The position numbers were made by a program, and so were the translations under genes. Of a stretch of 5,026 bases of DNA, positions 1 through 5,026 are shown piece after piece (position 1 is the stretch's first letter; every line of letters begins with the position of its first letter). Below the pieces are notes generated by a model, which saw only the letters and a list, made by a program, of their open reading frames with translations, did no database searches and was not told the origin of the DNA. Source of the stretch: Rhodospirillales bacterium (lineage in GTDB: Bacteria > Pseudomonadota > Alphaproteobacteria > Reyranellales > Reyranellaceae); contig JABMNB010000622.1 in assembly GCA_013205335.1 (NCBI GenBank), positions 1 through 5,026 on the forward strand. Reading direction: 5' to 3'.

Positions 1-783
1 CACCTCGTCGACCGCCAGCACCCGGTCGACCAAAGCCCGGGCGATGGCGAGCGGCGCATGGCCGATGTCGCGCACGGCGATGCCCTCGGCGATCGTGTCA
101 CCGCCCACGGTCACGGGCTCACCGGCCAGGAGCTGGCGCATGGCCGAGTAGCCGGCTGATTCGACGCCGATCATCCTCACGTCGGGTTTCAGCCCGCGCG
201 CGGCGACAGCGCAGCCCGCCAGCATGCCGCCGCCGCCCACCGGCACGACCAGCGTGTCGAGTTCGGGTGCGTCCGCCAGCATCTCCAGCGCGATGGTGCC
301 CTGTCCGGCAATGATGCGCGGATCGTCATAGGGATGCACGAACACCAGCTTTTCGGCGTCGGCCAGGCGATGGGCCTCGGCCGCCGCTTCCGCCAGCGTG
401 TCGCCGATCAGGACGACCCGCGCGCCGTGGCCGCGCGTGTGCTTGACCTTGGTGTTGGGCGTGAAGGACGGCATCACGATGGTCGCGGGGATGCCGAGCC
501 GGCCGGCATGATAGGCGACGCCCTGCGCGTGGTTGCCGGCCGACATGGCGATGACGCCGCGACGGCGCTCCTCGTCGGTGAGCTGCAGCAGCGTGTTGAG
601 CGCCCCGCGCTCCTTGAACGAGGCGGTGAACTGCAGGTTCTCGAACTTGATCCAGACATCGGCCTTGGCGATGCGCGACAGCGTCTCGCTGCGCAGGCAG
701 GGCGTGTGGACGACGGCGCCCTTGATGCGCGCCGCCGCAGCGCGCACGTCGGCCAGGGAGACGGGTAGGGGACCTGTGGTCAT
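1..783 (-). CDS. Threonine ammonia-lyase-like PLP enzyme (3' end missing)
   Basis: This is a fold-type II PLP enzyme that most likely deaminates L-threonine (and L-serine) in the cytoplasm to 2-oxobutyrate (or pyruvate) and ammonia. The 261 visible residues start at the ATG at 783 and stay open to the left edge. The motif ASFKERGA carries the expected PLP-binding Lys57. The sequence SAGNHAQG at 81-88 matches the substrate loop, and the glycine loop GGGGM at 183-187 matches the phosphate-binding loop. TIAEGIAV at 230-237 is also typical of the family. Family members have about 320 residues, or about 400 with a C-terminal ACT domain, so the end of the catalytic domain and any ACT domain lie outside the window. 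The gene follows the opine dehydrogenase on the same strand after a 117-base gap filled mostly by a palindromic repeat. The ribosome site is weak (purine-rich bases just upstream). Related enzymes with other substrates, such as threo-3-hydroxyaspartate dehydratase, serine racemase or the EutB-type dehydratase, cannot be excluded. The family is sure; the exact substrate is not. Confidence 0.9.
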   Translation of the reverse strand, partial: MTTGPLPVSLADVRAAAARIKGAVVHTPCLRSETLSRIAKADVWIKFENLQFTASFKERGALNTLLQLTDEERRRGVIAMSAGNHAQGVAYHAGRLGIPATIVMPSFTPNTKVKHTRGHGARVVLIGDTLAEAAAEAHRLADAEKLVFVHPYDDPRIIAGQGTIALEMLADAPELDTLVVPVGGGGMLAGCAVAARGLKPDVRMIGVESAGYSAMRQLLAGEPVTVGGDTIAEGIAVRDIGHAPLAIARALVDRVLAVDEV

Positions 784-802
784 CTCTTGGCTCTCAATCC
801 TT

Positions 803-910
803 GTCATCTCGGGCGGAGTAATCTCCGCCCTTAAGCGCAGCGAAGGATCTATCGCCAGCTCCGCAGTACTTCGGTCGTTCCGCAAGGTCCTTCGCTGCGC
901 TCAGGACGAC
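803..910. repeat. Interspersed palindromic repeat, copy 1 (108 bp)
   Basis: The element begins GTCATCTCGGGCGGAG and ends in GACGAC, the near-complement of its start. It holds two nested structures. The first is a perfect 8-bp stem with a TAAT loop at 811-830 (GGGCGGAG / CTCCGCCC). The second is a long imperfect inverted repeat, 830-850 against 885-905, which pairs at 18 of 21 positions around a perfect 14-base core (TCCTTCGCTGCGCT). It belongs to the same group as the elements at 3365-3432 and 4655-4772. It lies between two co-oriented genes and overlaps the last codons of the upstream one. There is no T-run after either stem, so it is not a classical intrinsic terminator, though the folded RNA could affect mRNA stability or 3' end formation. 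Confidence 0.85.
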
Positions 911-1986
911 AGACGGGAGTAGCCGTCGCGGCACAGCGTCTGGAGCTGCGCCAGAGAAAGCGCGTCGATGTCGAGGGCGGCCAACAGGTCGTTCTCGGCC
1001 GTGAAGTCGCGCCCGTACATCGCCGAGAAGAGGCTGACGCCGGCCTCGTGCAATGGCGCGGGGTGGCCCACAAGGCGGCCGAGCTTCGCCGTCGGGACCA
1101 GGCCGAACGGCACGTCCTCGGTGACGTAGCGGCTGTCGGCCGTGGTCGGGCCGGCGCCGCTCTTGCCGATGGCATGCATGGCCTGGTGCATCTCGTAGGC
1201 CGAGCCCGGGGGCACGCCGAAGGACAGGTTGAGGTGCTGGAAGATCGTCCGGACCTCGAGGCCGAGCGCCGCCGCAACCGCGAGACGCTCGCGATCGAGT
1301 TCCTCCAGCAGGCGGCCGACCTTCGGTGTTACGTTCTCGGCTTGGCCCCAGGTCTCGGCCCGCTCCATGCGCGTCATGTTGCCGAGCGCGATCCCCATGT
1401 GGATCGTCGGATTGAGATTGCTGAGCGCGATGGCAAGCAGGCTCTGCCGGTCGACGAAGCGGTCGCCGAACAGGGACTGGCAGAGGGCGAGACCCTCGGC
1501 GCTGCGCGACGCGGGCAAGGTGGCGAGATCGACGGACTTGCGCACCGTGTTCACCTGGACCTTGGCGGGCCCGGTCTGACGGCCACTCACCAACGTCGTG
1601 CCCCAGGCGACGATCGGCACGGTGATGCTTCGGGCGGCGAGCAGGCGCGACAGATAGAGCGCGCCGAACGAGGCGTGCGAGCTGACGATCACCGCCTGCG
1701 CCGCCGTGACGTGCGGCGCGATCCGGTCGAAGACGTGCCTGTGCCCGTAGGCCGGCAAGGCGATCAGGATCACCTCGGCACCGGCGACGAGCGACTCCGC
1801 GCTGGTGGCGACAGCCGGCTTGAACGATCCCTCGATCGCGCCGGCGGCGACGAGCGGTTCACCCGCGGCCAGCGCCCTGGTGCGTTCGCCCGACGGCGAC
1901 CACAGGGTGGCAGCATGCCCAGCCTGTTCGAGGAATGCCGCCATTCCAAACGCGATTGCGCCCGCGCCGACGATGCCAACCTTCAT
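901..1986 (-). CDS. NAD(P)-dependent opine (octopine/nopaline) dehydrogenase family protein
   Basis: This 361-residue protein belongs to the NAD/NADP octopine/nopaline dehydrogenase family. These cytoplasmic enzymes reductively join an amino acid to a 2-oxo acid to make an opine, or run the reverse reaction. The N-terminal Rossmann fold is clear: MKVGIVGAGAIAFGMAAFLE has the GxGxxA dinucleotide motif at 7-12. The C-terminal helical domain has NLNPTIHMG at 190-198, whose His196 matches the conserved catalytic histidine, and RYVTEDVPFG at 286-295, a family signature. The length is normal. The ATG at 1986 lies 16 bases after the stop of the FAD oxidoreductase gene, with CAGGG about 10 bases upstream as a modest ribosome site, so the two genes are very likely co-transcribed. 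The last two serine codons and the TGA stop fall inside the palindromic repeat at 803-910. The amino acid and oxo-acid partners are not known. Bacterial members often act in metallophore synthesis or opine turnover, and no nicotianamine synthase-like gene is visible here. Confidence 0.9.
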   Translation of the reverse strand: MKVGIVGAGAIAFGMAAFLEQAGHAATLWSPSGERTRALAAGEPLVAAGAIEGSFKPAVATSAESLVAGAEVILIALPAYGHRHVFDRIAPHVTAAQAVIVSSHASFGALYLSRLLAARSITVPIVAWGTTLVSGRQTGPAKVQVNTVRKSVDLATLPASRSAEGLALCQSLFGDRFVDRQSLLAIALSNLNPTIHMGIALGNMTRMERAETWGQAENVTPKVGRLLEELDRERLAVAAALGLEVRTIFQHLNLSFGVPPGSAYEMHQAMHAIGKSGAGPTTADSRYVTEDVPFGLVPTAKLGRLVGHPAPLHEAGVSLFSAMYGRDFTAENDLLAALDIDALSLAQLQTLCRDGYSRLSS

Positions 1987-2002
1987 TGCTTAAAACCCTG
2001 TT

Positions 2003-3349
2003 TCAGCCGGCCATCTTGCGGTCGAGCCAGTCGCGTGTGCGGTAGAGCGCGCCGATCAGCGGCAGATAGAGCGAGGGATCGCCGTTGTAGAGCGGGTGCT
2101 CTGGGAACTCGCGGCCGTCGAAGGCATTGACCGGGGCGTTGGAGCCGCCGGCGATCTTCTTGGCCGTCTGGGTGCCGAGATAGGTCATCATGGCGACGCC
2201 GCTGCCGTTGCAGGCGAGCAGATAGTGCATGCCGTCGTCCTGGCCCATGTGCGACATCGAATCGAGCGCGAAGGCTACGTTGCCCGTCCAGACATGGGTG
2301 ATGCGGATGCCCTTGAGCTGGGGGAAGCGGTCGATCATGTACTGGTAGAGGATCGGCGCGCTCACTTCCGGCGGCGCCGCGGTGAAGCGGGCGCGGCCGC
2401 CGAAGATCATGTACCGGCCGTCGGGCGAGGGCCGGTAATAGGTCAGCACCCGCTTGGTGTCGCCGATCGAGCGCTGCAGCGGGATCAGGTCCGTGGCCGG
2501 GATCGGCAGCTCTTCGGTGGCGATGATGTGGCTGGCGACCGGCACGACGCGCATCTTCAGCTTGGGCGTCAGGTCGCCGGTATAGCCGTTGGTCGCGATG
2601 ACCACTTCCCTGCAGGCGATCGGGCCCTTGGCGGTCAGCACGCGCCAGCCGCTGCCCGTCTTCGCGTTACTCGTCTTTTCGATACGCTCGGCCTCGACAT
2701 CGCCGCAGAGGATGGCGCCCTGGCCGTGCGCCGCTTCGAGCAGCCCCTTGTAGTAGCGCGCGGGATGGAGGTTGCCGCCGCTCTTCACGTACATGCCGCC
2801 ATAGTAATAGTCTGACGCCATCATCTCGCGCACCCGCTCGCGCGGGATCATCTCGGCGCCGACATTGGCGTACTTGTTGAACATCTCGACCTTGCGCGCC
2901 TGGTCGTCGTAATGCTTGGGCGTCCAGGCGCCGGTGAAGCGGCCGTTGGTGATCAGGCCGCAATCGATCTTCTCGCGATGGATGATGTCGATCAGGGTCT
3001 GCAGCGAATCGGCGCCGCTGCCCAGGAACGCCGCCTTGTTGGCCTCGAACTCGGCCTCGATCTTGGGGTTCTTGCCGCCCAGCCCCTTGGCGATGTTGGT
3101 GCCGCCCGAGAGCATGCCGCCGTTGCGCGTCGAGGCGCCGATGCCGAACACGCCGCGTTCCAGCACCACGCAGTCGATGCCGTTGCGCCGCAGCTCCAGC
3201 GCCGTCGACAGGCCGCCGTAACCCGCTCCCACGATCACCACATCGGTCTTCGCGGGCGGATCGACGCTCAGCGCGTTGTTGGGCGTCCACGCCTCCCACC
3301 ACCAGGGTTGCGCCTTGAAGGTGGGGTGGAAGATGTCGGTGCTGGTCAT
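2003..3349 (-). CDS. FAD-dependent oxidoreductase, DAO family (PuuB-like)
   Basis: This 448-residue flavoprotein is of the D-amino-acid oxidase (DAO) superfamily and most resembles the gamma-glutamylputrescine oxidoreductase-like branch. Such enzymes oxidise a C-N bond of an amine or amino acid at FAD, giving an imine that hydrolyses to an aldehyde or oxo acid plus ammonia or amine. The FAD-binding beta-alpha-beta fold is at 36-65: VVIVGAGYGG has the GxGxxG motif at 41-46 and ends in the ribose-binding Glu64. GASTRNGGM at 71-79 matches the family's GAS-RNGG motif. DGRYMIFGGR at 310-319 and NGSGVAMMTYLG at 381-392 are the usual C-terminal DAO landmarks. A WWWEAW stretch near the N-terminus is also typical of this branch. 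There is no signal peptide or membrane segment, so it is cytoplasmic. The start is well supported by GAGGT just upstream of the ATG. It is the first gene of the likely operon with the opine dehydrogenase and probably the threonine ammonia-lyase. The true substrate is uncertain. Confidence 0.9.
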   Translation of the reverse strand: MTSTDIFHPTFKAQPWWWEAWTPNNALSVDPPAKTDVVIVGAGYGGLSTALELRRNGIDCVVLERGVFGIGASTRNGGMLSGGTNIAKGLGGKNPKIEAEFEANKAAFLGSGADSLQTLIDIIHREKIDCGLITNGRFTGAWTPKHYDDQARKVEMFNKYANVGAEMIPRERVREMMASDYYYGGMYVKSGGNLHPARYYKGLLEAAHGQGAILCGDVEAERIEKTSNAKTGSGWRVLTAKGPIACREVVIATNGYTGDLTPKLKMRVVPVASHIIATEELPIPATDLIPLQRSIGDTKRVLTYYRPSPDGRYMIFGGRARFTAAPPEVSAPILYQYMIDRFPQLKGIRITHVWTGNVAFALDSMSHMGQDDGMHYLLACNGSGVAMMTYLGTQTAKKIAGGSNAPVNAFDGREFPEHPLYNGDPSLYLPLIGALYRTRDWLDRKMAG

Positions 3350-3353
3350 TGCT

Positions 3354-3358
3354 ACCTC
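3354..3358 (-). promoter_or_regulatory. Ribosome binding site of the FAD oxidoreductase
   Basis: On the minus strand GAGGT stands four bases before the ATG at 3349. It is the clearest Shine-Dalgarno match in the window and fixes that start. It lies between the start codon and the palindromic repeat at 3365-3432, so folding of the repeat in the leader could come close to it. Confidence 0.65.
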
Positions 3359-3364
3359 ACGCGT

Positions 3365-3432
3365 GTCATCCCGAGCGGAGCGAGGGATCCTTGCTGTTGG
3401 CGCGAGATCCTTCGGCTGCGCCTCAGGATGAC
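3365..3432. repeat. Interspersed palindromic repeat, copy 2 (68 bp, 'HPERSEGS' type)
   Basis: The element starts GTCATCCCGAGCGGAGCGAG and ends with the near-complement of that start, finishing GGATGAC. The two arms (about 3365-3390 and 3407-3432) are imperfect inverted repeats around a short centre. One reading frame gives the peptide CHPERSEGS, a well-known mark of a repeat often mis-annotated as protein in GC-rich Proteobacteria. It lies in the 92-base gap between sdhAF4 and the FAD oxidoreductase gene and fills most of the leader of the latter. No recognisable promoter is left in that gap, so the downstream operon may depend on read-through or on a promoter inside the repeat or the sdhAF4 gene. 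Confidence 0.9.
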
Positions 3433-3455
3433 CGACTTCTTTCAGAAGTCGGTCA
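3429..3455. repeat. Perfect 12-bp stem-loop at the sdhAF4 stop codon
   Basis: TGACCGACTTCT (3429-3440) and AGAAGTCGGTCA (3444-3455) are exact reverse complements separated by a three-base TTC loop. The structure covers the last codons and the stop of the sdhAF4-like gene, and its left arm uses the terminal TGAC of the neighbouring palindromic repeat. No T-run follows on either strand, so it does not look like a standard Rho-independent terminator. It may act as a 3' mRNA-stabilising hairpin or weak attenuator between sdhAF4 and the FAD oxidoreductase gene; this is inference. Confidence 0.75.
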
Positions 3456-3621
3456 CCTTGCCGTTGAACTGCCAGTCGCCGTAGCGCGTGGGCTCGGGAC
3501 CGGGCGGCCCGCCGATCTCCTCGACCTTCTTCGGCTTCTCGGGCGGGACGGGCGCCGGGGGAGTGGGGGCGGCATCCGCTGTGGGCGGCGCCGGCGGGGC
3601 GGGCTTGGTGGGATCGGTCAT
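3442..3621 (-). CDS. SdhAF4-like protein (DUF1674)
   Basis: This 59-residue protein has the C-terminal signature of the DUF1674/SdhAF4 family: EEIGGPPGPEPTRYGDW at 34-50, then a final TDF. In eukaryotes SDHAF4 binds the flavinylated SdhA subunit and helps assemble succinate dehydrogenase. A similar role in bacteria is plausible but inferred. Residues 4-30 are a low-complexity proline/alanine linker with no membrane segment or signal peptide. I chose the ATG at 3621 rather than the GTG at 3657. The GTG would add 12 unconserved residues and has no ribosome site, whereas the ATG has AGGGACAGG about a dozen bases upstream. The longer start would also intrude into the divergent promoter region. 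The usual basic stretch before the final DF (often ERKGR-like) is QFNGKVTDF here, a mild departure. It is divergent from htpX across 59 bases. Confidence 0.85.
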   Translation of the reverse strand: MTDPTKPAPPAPPTADAAPTPPAPVPPEKPKKVEEIGGPPGPEPTRYGDWQFNGKVTDF

Positions 3622-3644
3622 GGCACCATGATGCCTGTCCCTAC

Positions 3645-3672
3645 CTTGATTCGCCACTTTTGCAGACCATCT
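3645..3672 (+). promoter_or_regulatory. Possible RpoH (sigma-32) heat-shock promoter of htpX
   Basis: CTTGAT at 3645-3650 and CCATCT at 3667-3672 are 16 bases apart. This resembles the CTTGAA / CCAT-T pattern of alphaproteobacterial RpoH promoters as I recall it. htpX is a heat-shock gene in Escherichia coli, so the placement makes sense. Transcription would start about 7 bases further on, at or just before the htpX ATG at 3681, which would make the mRNA nearly leaderless and would fit the lack of a Shine-Dalgarno sequence there. This is a motif match by eye only. Confidence 0.4.
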
Positions 3673-3680
3673 TTCCGGGC

Positions 3681-4628
3681 ATGAATTACTTCAAGACCGC
3701 CCTCCTGCTCGCCGCGCTGACGGGTTTCTTCCTGGTGGCCGGCTATCTCATGGGAGGCCAGACCGGCCTCGTCATCGCCTTCGTCGCCGCGCTGGGCATG
3801 AACCTGTTTGCCTACTGGAACAGCGACCAGATGGTCCTGCGCATGGCCAATGCCCAGGAAGTCGGACCGGAGAACGCGCCGGAACTGTTCGGCATCGTCC
3901 ACGAGCTCGTCCAGCGCGCCGGGCTGCCGATGCCGCGCGTCTACCTGATCGACGAGGACCAGCCGAACGCCTTCGCGACCGGCCGCGATCCCGAGCATGC
4001 CGCCGTGGCCGCGACCACCGGCCTGCTGCGTCACCTCAGCCGCGAGGAAGTGGCTGGCGTGATGGCGCACGAGCTGGCGCATGTCCGCCACCGCGACACG
4101 CTGATCATGACCGTGGCCGCGACCCTGTCGGGCGCCATCGGCATGCTGGCGAGCTTCGGCGGCCTGATGGGCGGCGGCCGCGATTCCGAGGGCCGGCCGC
4201 TGGTCAATCCGATCGTCGCCATCGCCGCGATGATCCTGGCGCCGATGGCCGCCATGCTGGTGCAGATGGCGATCAGCCGCGGCCGCGAATACGAGGCCGA
4301 CCGCATGGGCGCCGAGATCTGCGGCCAGCCGCAGTGGCTCGCCTCGGCGCTGGCCAAGCTGCATGCCGGCACGCAGCAGATCCACAACGAGGCGGCCGAG
4401 CGCAATCCGGCGACCGCCCACATGTACATCGCCAACCCGCTCGCCCTGGCCGGCGGCATGTCGAGCCTGTTCTCGACCCATCCGCCGATGGAGGAGCGCA
4501 TCGCGCGCCTGCAGGCGATAGCGAGCCAGAGCTACGCGCAGCCGCGCCCGCCGGCGTCGTCGGCGCCTGGTCGCGGTCCTTGGGGAAACGCCGCGCCGCA
4601 GACCCCGCGCCGCGGGCCGTGGGGCTGA
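3681..4628 (+). CDS. htpX: HtpX, membrane zinc metalloprotease (M48B)
   Basis: HtpX is an inner-membrane protease whose active site faces the cytoplasm. It degrades damaged membrane proteins alongside FtsH. The 315-residue protein has two N-terminal membrane segments (about 6-24 and 28-46). The zinc motif HELAH is at 130-134, with two zinc histidines and the catalytic Glu131. Further hydrophobic segments lie at about 142-165 and 176-198. SRGREYEADRMG at 199-210 contains the third zinc ligand, Glu203. NPATAHMYIANPL and STHPPMEERI near the C-terminus are typical family motifs. The ATG at 3681 is preferred over the upstream TTG at 3660 because MNYFKTALLLAALT matches the usual HtpX start and the TTG would fall inside the probable promoter. 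No Shine-Dalgarno sequence precedes the ATG. The tail after residue 287 is rich in Pro, Gly and Ala and carries RGPWG twice (298-302 and 311-315). The gene is monocistronic here and convergent with rmuC. Confidence 0.96.
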   Translation: MNYFKTALLLAALTGFFLVAGYLMGGQTGLVIAFVAALGMNLFAYWNSDQMVLRMANAQEVGPENAPELFGIVHELVQRAGLPMPRVYLIDEDQPNAFATGRDPEHAAVAATTGLLRHLSREEVAGVMAHELAHVRHRDTLIMTVAATLSGAIGMLASFGGLMGGGRDSEGRPLVNPIVAIAAMILAPMAAMLVQMAISRGREYEADRMGAEICGQPQWLASALAKLHAGTQQIHNEAAERNPATAHMYIANPLALAGGMSSLFSTHPPMEERIARLQAIASQSYAQPRPPASSAPGRGPWGNAAPQTPRRGPWG

Positions 4629-4654
4629 TTCGATAAGCCACAGAAGGAATAGCC

Positions 4655-4772
4655 GTCATCTCGACCGGAGCACCGCAGGTGCGGAGTGGAGAGATCTTCT
4701 CTCCACCTAAAGCCGGCTGATCGTCGAGAGCAGGTCTCTCCACTACGCGCTGCGCGCTCCGGTCGAGACGAC
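4655..4772. repeat. Interspersed palindromic repeat, copy 3 (118 bp)
   Basis: The left arm starts GTCATCTCGACCGGAGC and the right arm ends with its reverse complement with one mismatch, finishing GACGAC. The arms continue as imperfect complements for about 40 bases each, sharing AGTGGAGAGA near their inner ends. Inside the left half lies a perfect 9-bp stem, GTGGAGAGA (4686-4694) with TCTCTCCAC (4698-4706) and a TCT loop. The element takes up most of the gap between the convergent htpX and rmuC genes. There it could act in both directions on mRNA 3' ends, although no T-run marks a classical terminator. It shares its outer ends with the two other elements in the window but differs in its interior. 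Confidence 0.88.
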
Positions 4773-4786
4773 GGGGGAAATAGGCC

Positions 4787-5026
4787 TCAAACCTTCGGCG
4801 GGAGTGCCGCAGGCTCCTCGCCGAGGTCGACGTCGAGGATGCGCTGGCCGCGCTTGGTGATGCGGTCGGCCGAGGTTCCGACGTCCTTCAGGTCCTTCTC
4901 CGTCATCACGAAATGCGACTTGAGCTTCTCGACCCGTTCGTCGAGCCGCTTCACGTCGTCGAGCAGCAGACCCACCGTCTTCTGGATCTCGCCCGCCTGC
5001 TCGCGCATGCGCACGTCCTTCAGGAC
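4787..5026 (-). CDS. rmuC: RmuC-family DNA recombination protein, C-terminal part
   Basis: The frame enters from the right edge without a stop and ends in TGA at 4789-4787, leaving the last 79 residues. The sequence resembles the conserved C-terminus of RmuC. VLKDVRMREQAGEIQK is followed by LLLDDVKRLDERVEKLKSHF, a heptad-like helical stretch. Then comes DLKDVGTSADRITKRGQRI, the family's closing motif, and a short acidic/proline tail. RmuC proteins are predicted nucleases with a long N-terminal coiled coil; in E. coli loss of RmuC alters inversion at short inverted repeats. The catalytic core, membrane anchor and start lie outside the window (family length is about 400-500 residues). The internal GTG at 5014 is not a real start, because the conserved sequence continues upstream of it to the edge. 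The gene is convergent with htpX. Confidence 0.85.
   Translation of the reverse strand, partial: VLKDVRMREQAGEIQKTVGLLLDDVKRLDERVEKLKSHFVMTEKDLKDVGTSADRITKRGQRILDVDLGEEPAALPPKV

Noticed and set aside
811..830. An intrinsic terminator formed by the 8-bp GC-rich stem with TAAT loop
   Set aside because: No T-run follows the stem on either strand, so it is treated as part of the repeat.
1048..2130. A 360-codon open frame on the plus strand, antisense to the opine dehydrogenase
   Set aside because: The translation is a low-complexity Arg/Gly/Ala/Asp-rich sequence with no recognisable domain, and the opposite strand encodes a clear conserved enzyme. Long antisense frames are common in GC-rich DNA.
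2096..2815. A 239-codon plus-strand frame opposite the FAD oxidoreductase
   Set aside because: It is a compositional shadow of the FAD oxidoreductase gene, with no start signal and no recognisable family.
3442..3657. The longer 71-residue version of the sdhAF4-like protein from a GTG start
   Set aside because: The extra 12 residues are not family-like, no ribosome site precedes the GTG, and it would reach into the divergent promoter region.
3349..3684. A plus-strand frame encoding a peptide with CHPERSEGS
   Set aside because: This is the classic false protein produced by the palindromic repeat at 3365-3432, followed by antisense to sdhAF4.
3618..4481. A 287-codon open frame antisense to htpX
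   Set aside because: It is rich in Arg, His, Gly and Gln with no domain, and it lies wholly opposite well-conserved htpX, including the HELAH motif.
803..4772. A CRISPR-like array made of the three repeats
   Set aside because: The copies are kilobases apart, unequal in length, and separated by genes and not by uniform spacers.

Overview
The window is GC-rich, tightly packed bacterial DNA, with third codon positions mostly G or C. An RmuC-type protein, an HtpX protease and a short SdhAF4/DUF1674 protein lie together, and palindromic repeats of the kind that give spurious 'HPERSEGS' peptides fill the gaps. Together these suggest an alphaproteobacterium, perhaps in the Rhodospirillales/Hyphomicrobiales area. 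The genus cannot be settled from this sequence.

Layout from left to right. (1) 1-783, minus: a threonine ammonia-lyase-like PLP enzyme, cut by the left edge. (2) 803-910: a palindromic repeat that runs into the stop codon of the next gene. (3) 901-1986, minus: an NAD(P)-dependent octopine/nopaline (opine) dehydrogenase family protein. (4) 2003-3349, minus: a DAO-family FAD-dependent oxidoreductase. (5) 3365-3432: a second palindromic repeat, abutting a 12-bp perfect stem-loop. (6) 3442-3621, minus: a 59-residue SdhAF4-like protein. (7) 3622-3680: a short divergent promoter gap holding a heat-shock-like promoter for htpX. (8) 3681-4628, plus: htpX, a membrane zinc protease. (9) 4655-4772: a third palindromic repeat between convergent genes. 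(10) 4787-5026, minus: the C-terminal end of rmuC, cut by the right edge.

The FAD oxidoreductase, opine dehydrogenase and threonine ammonia-lyase lie head to tail on the minus strand. The first two are only 16 bases apart, so they are probably co-transcribed. All three families act on amino acids or N-substituted amino acids. A small catabolic module for an amino acid, opine or amine is a reasonable inference, but the substrate cannot be read from the sequence. The htpX, sdhAF4 and rmuC genes look like housekeeping genes.

No mobile element with a transposase, no RNA gene and no CRISPR array is visible. The least ordinary features are the three related but divergent palindromic repeats, one of which supplies a gene's stop codon, and a possible leaderless heat-shock transcript for htpX. 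I see no clear sign of an undescribed multi-gene system. No gap without a gene exceeds 300 bases.
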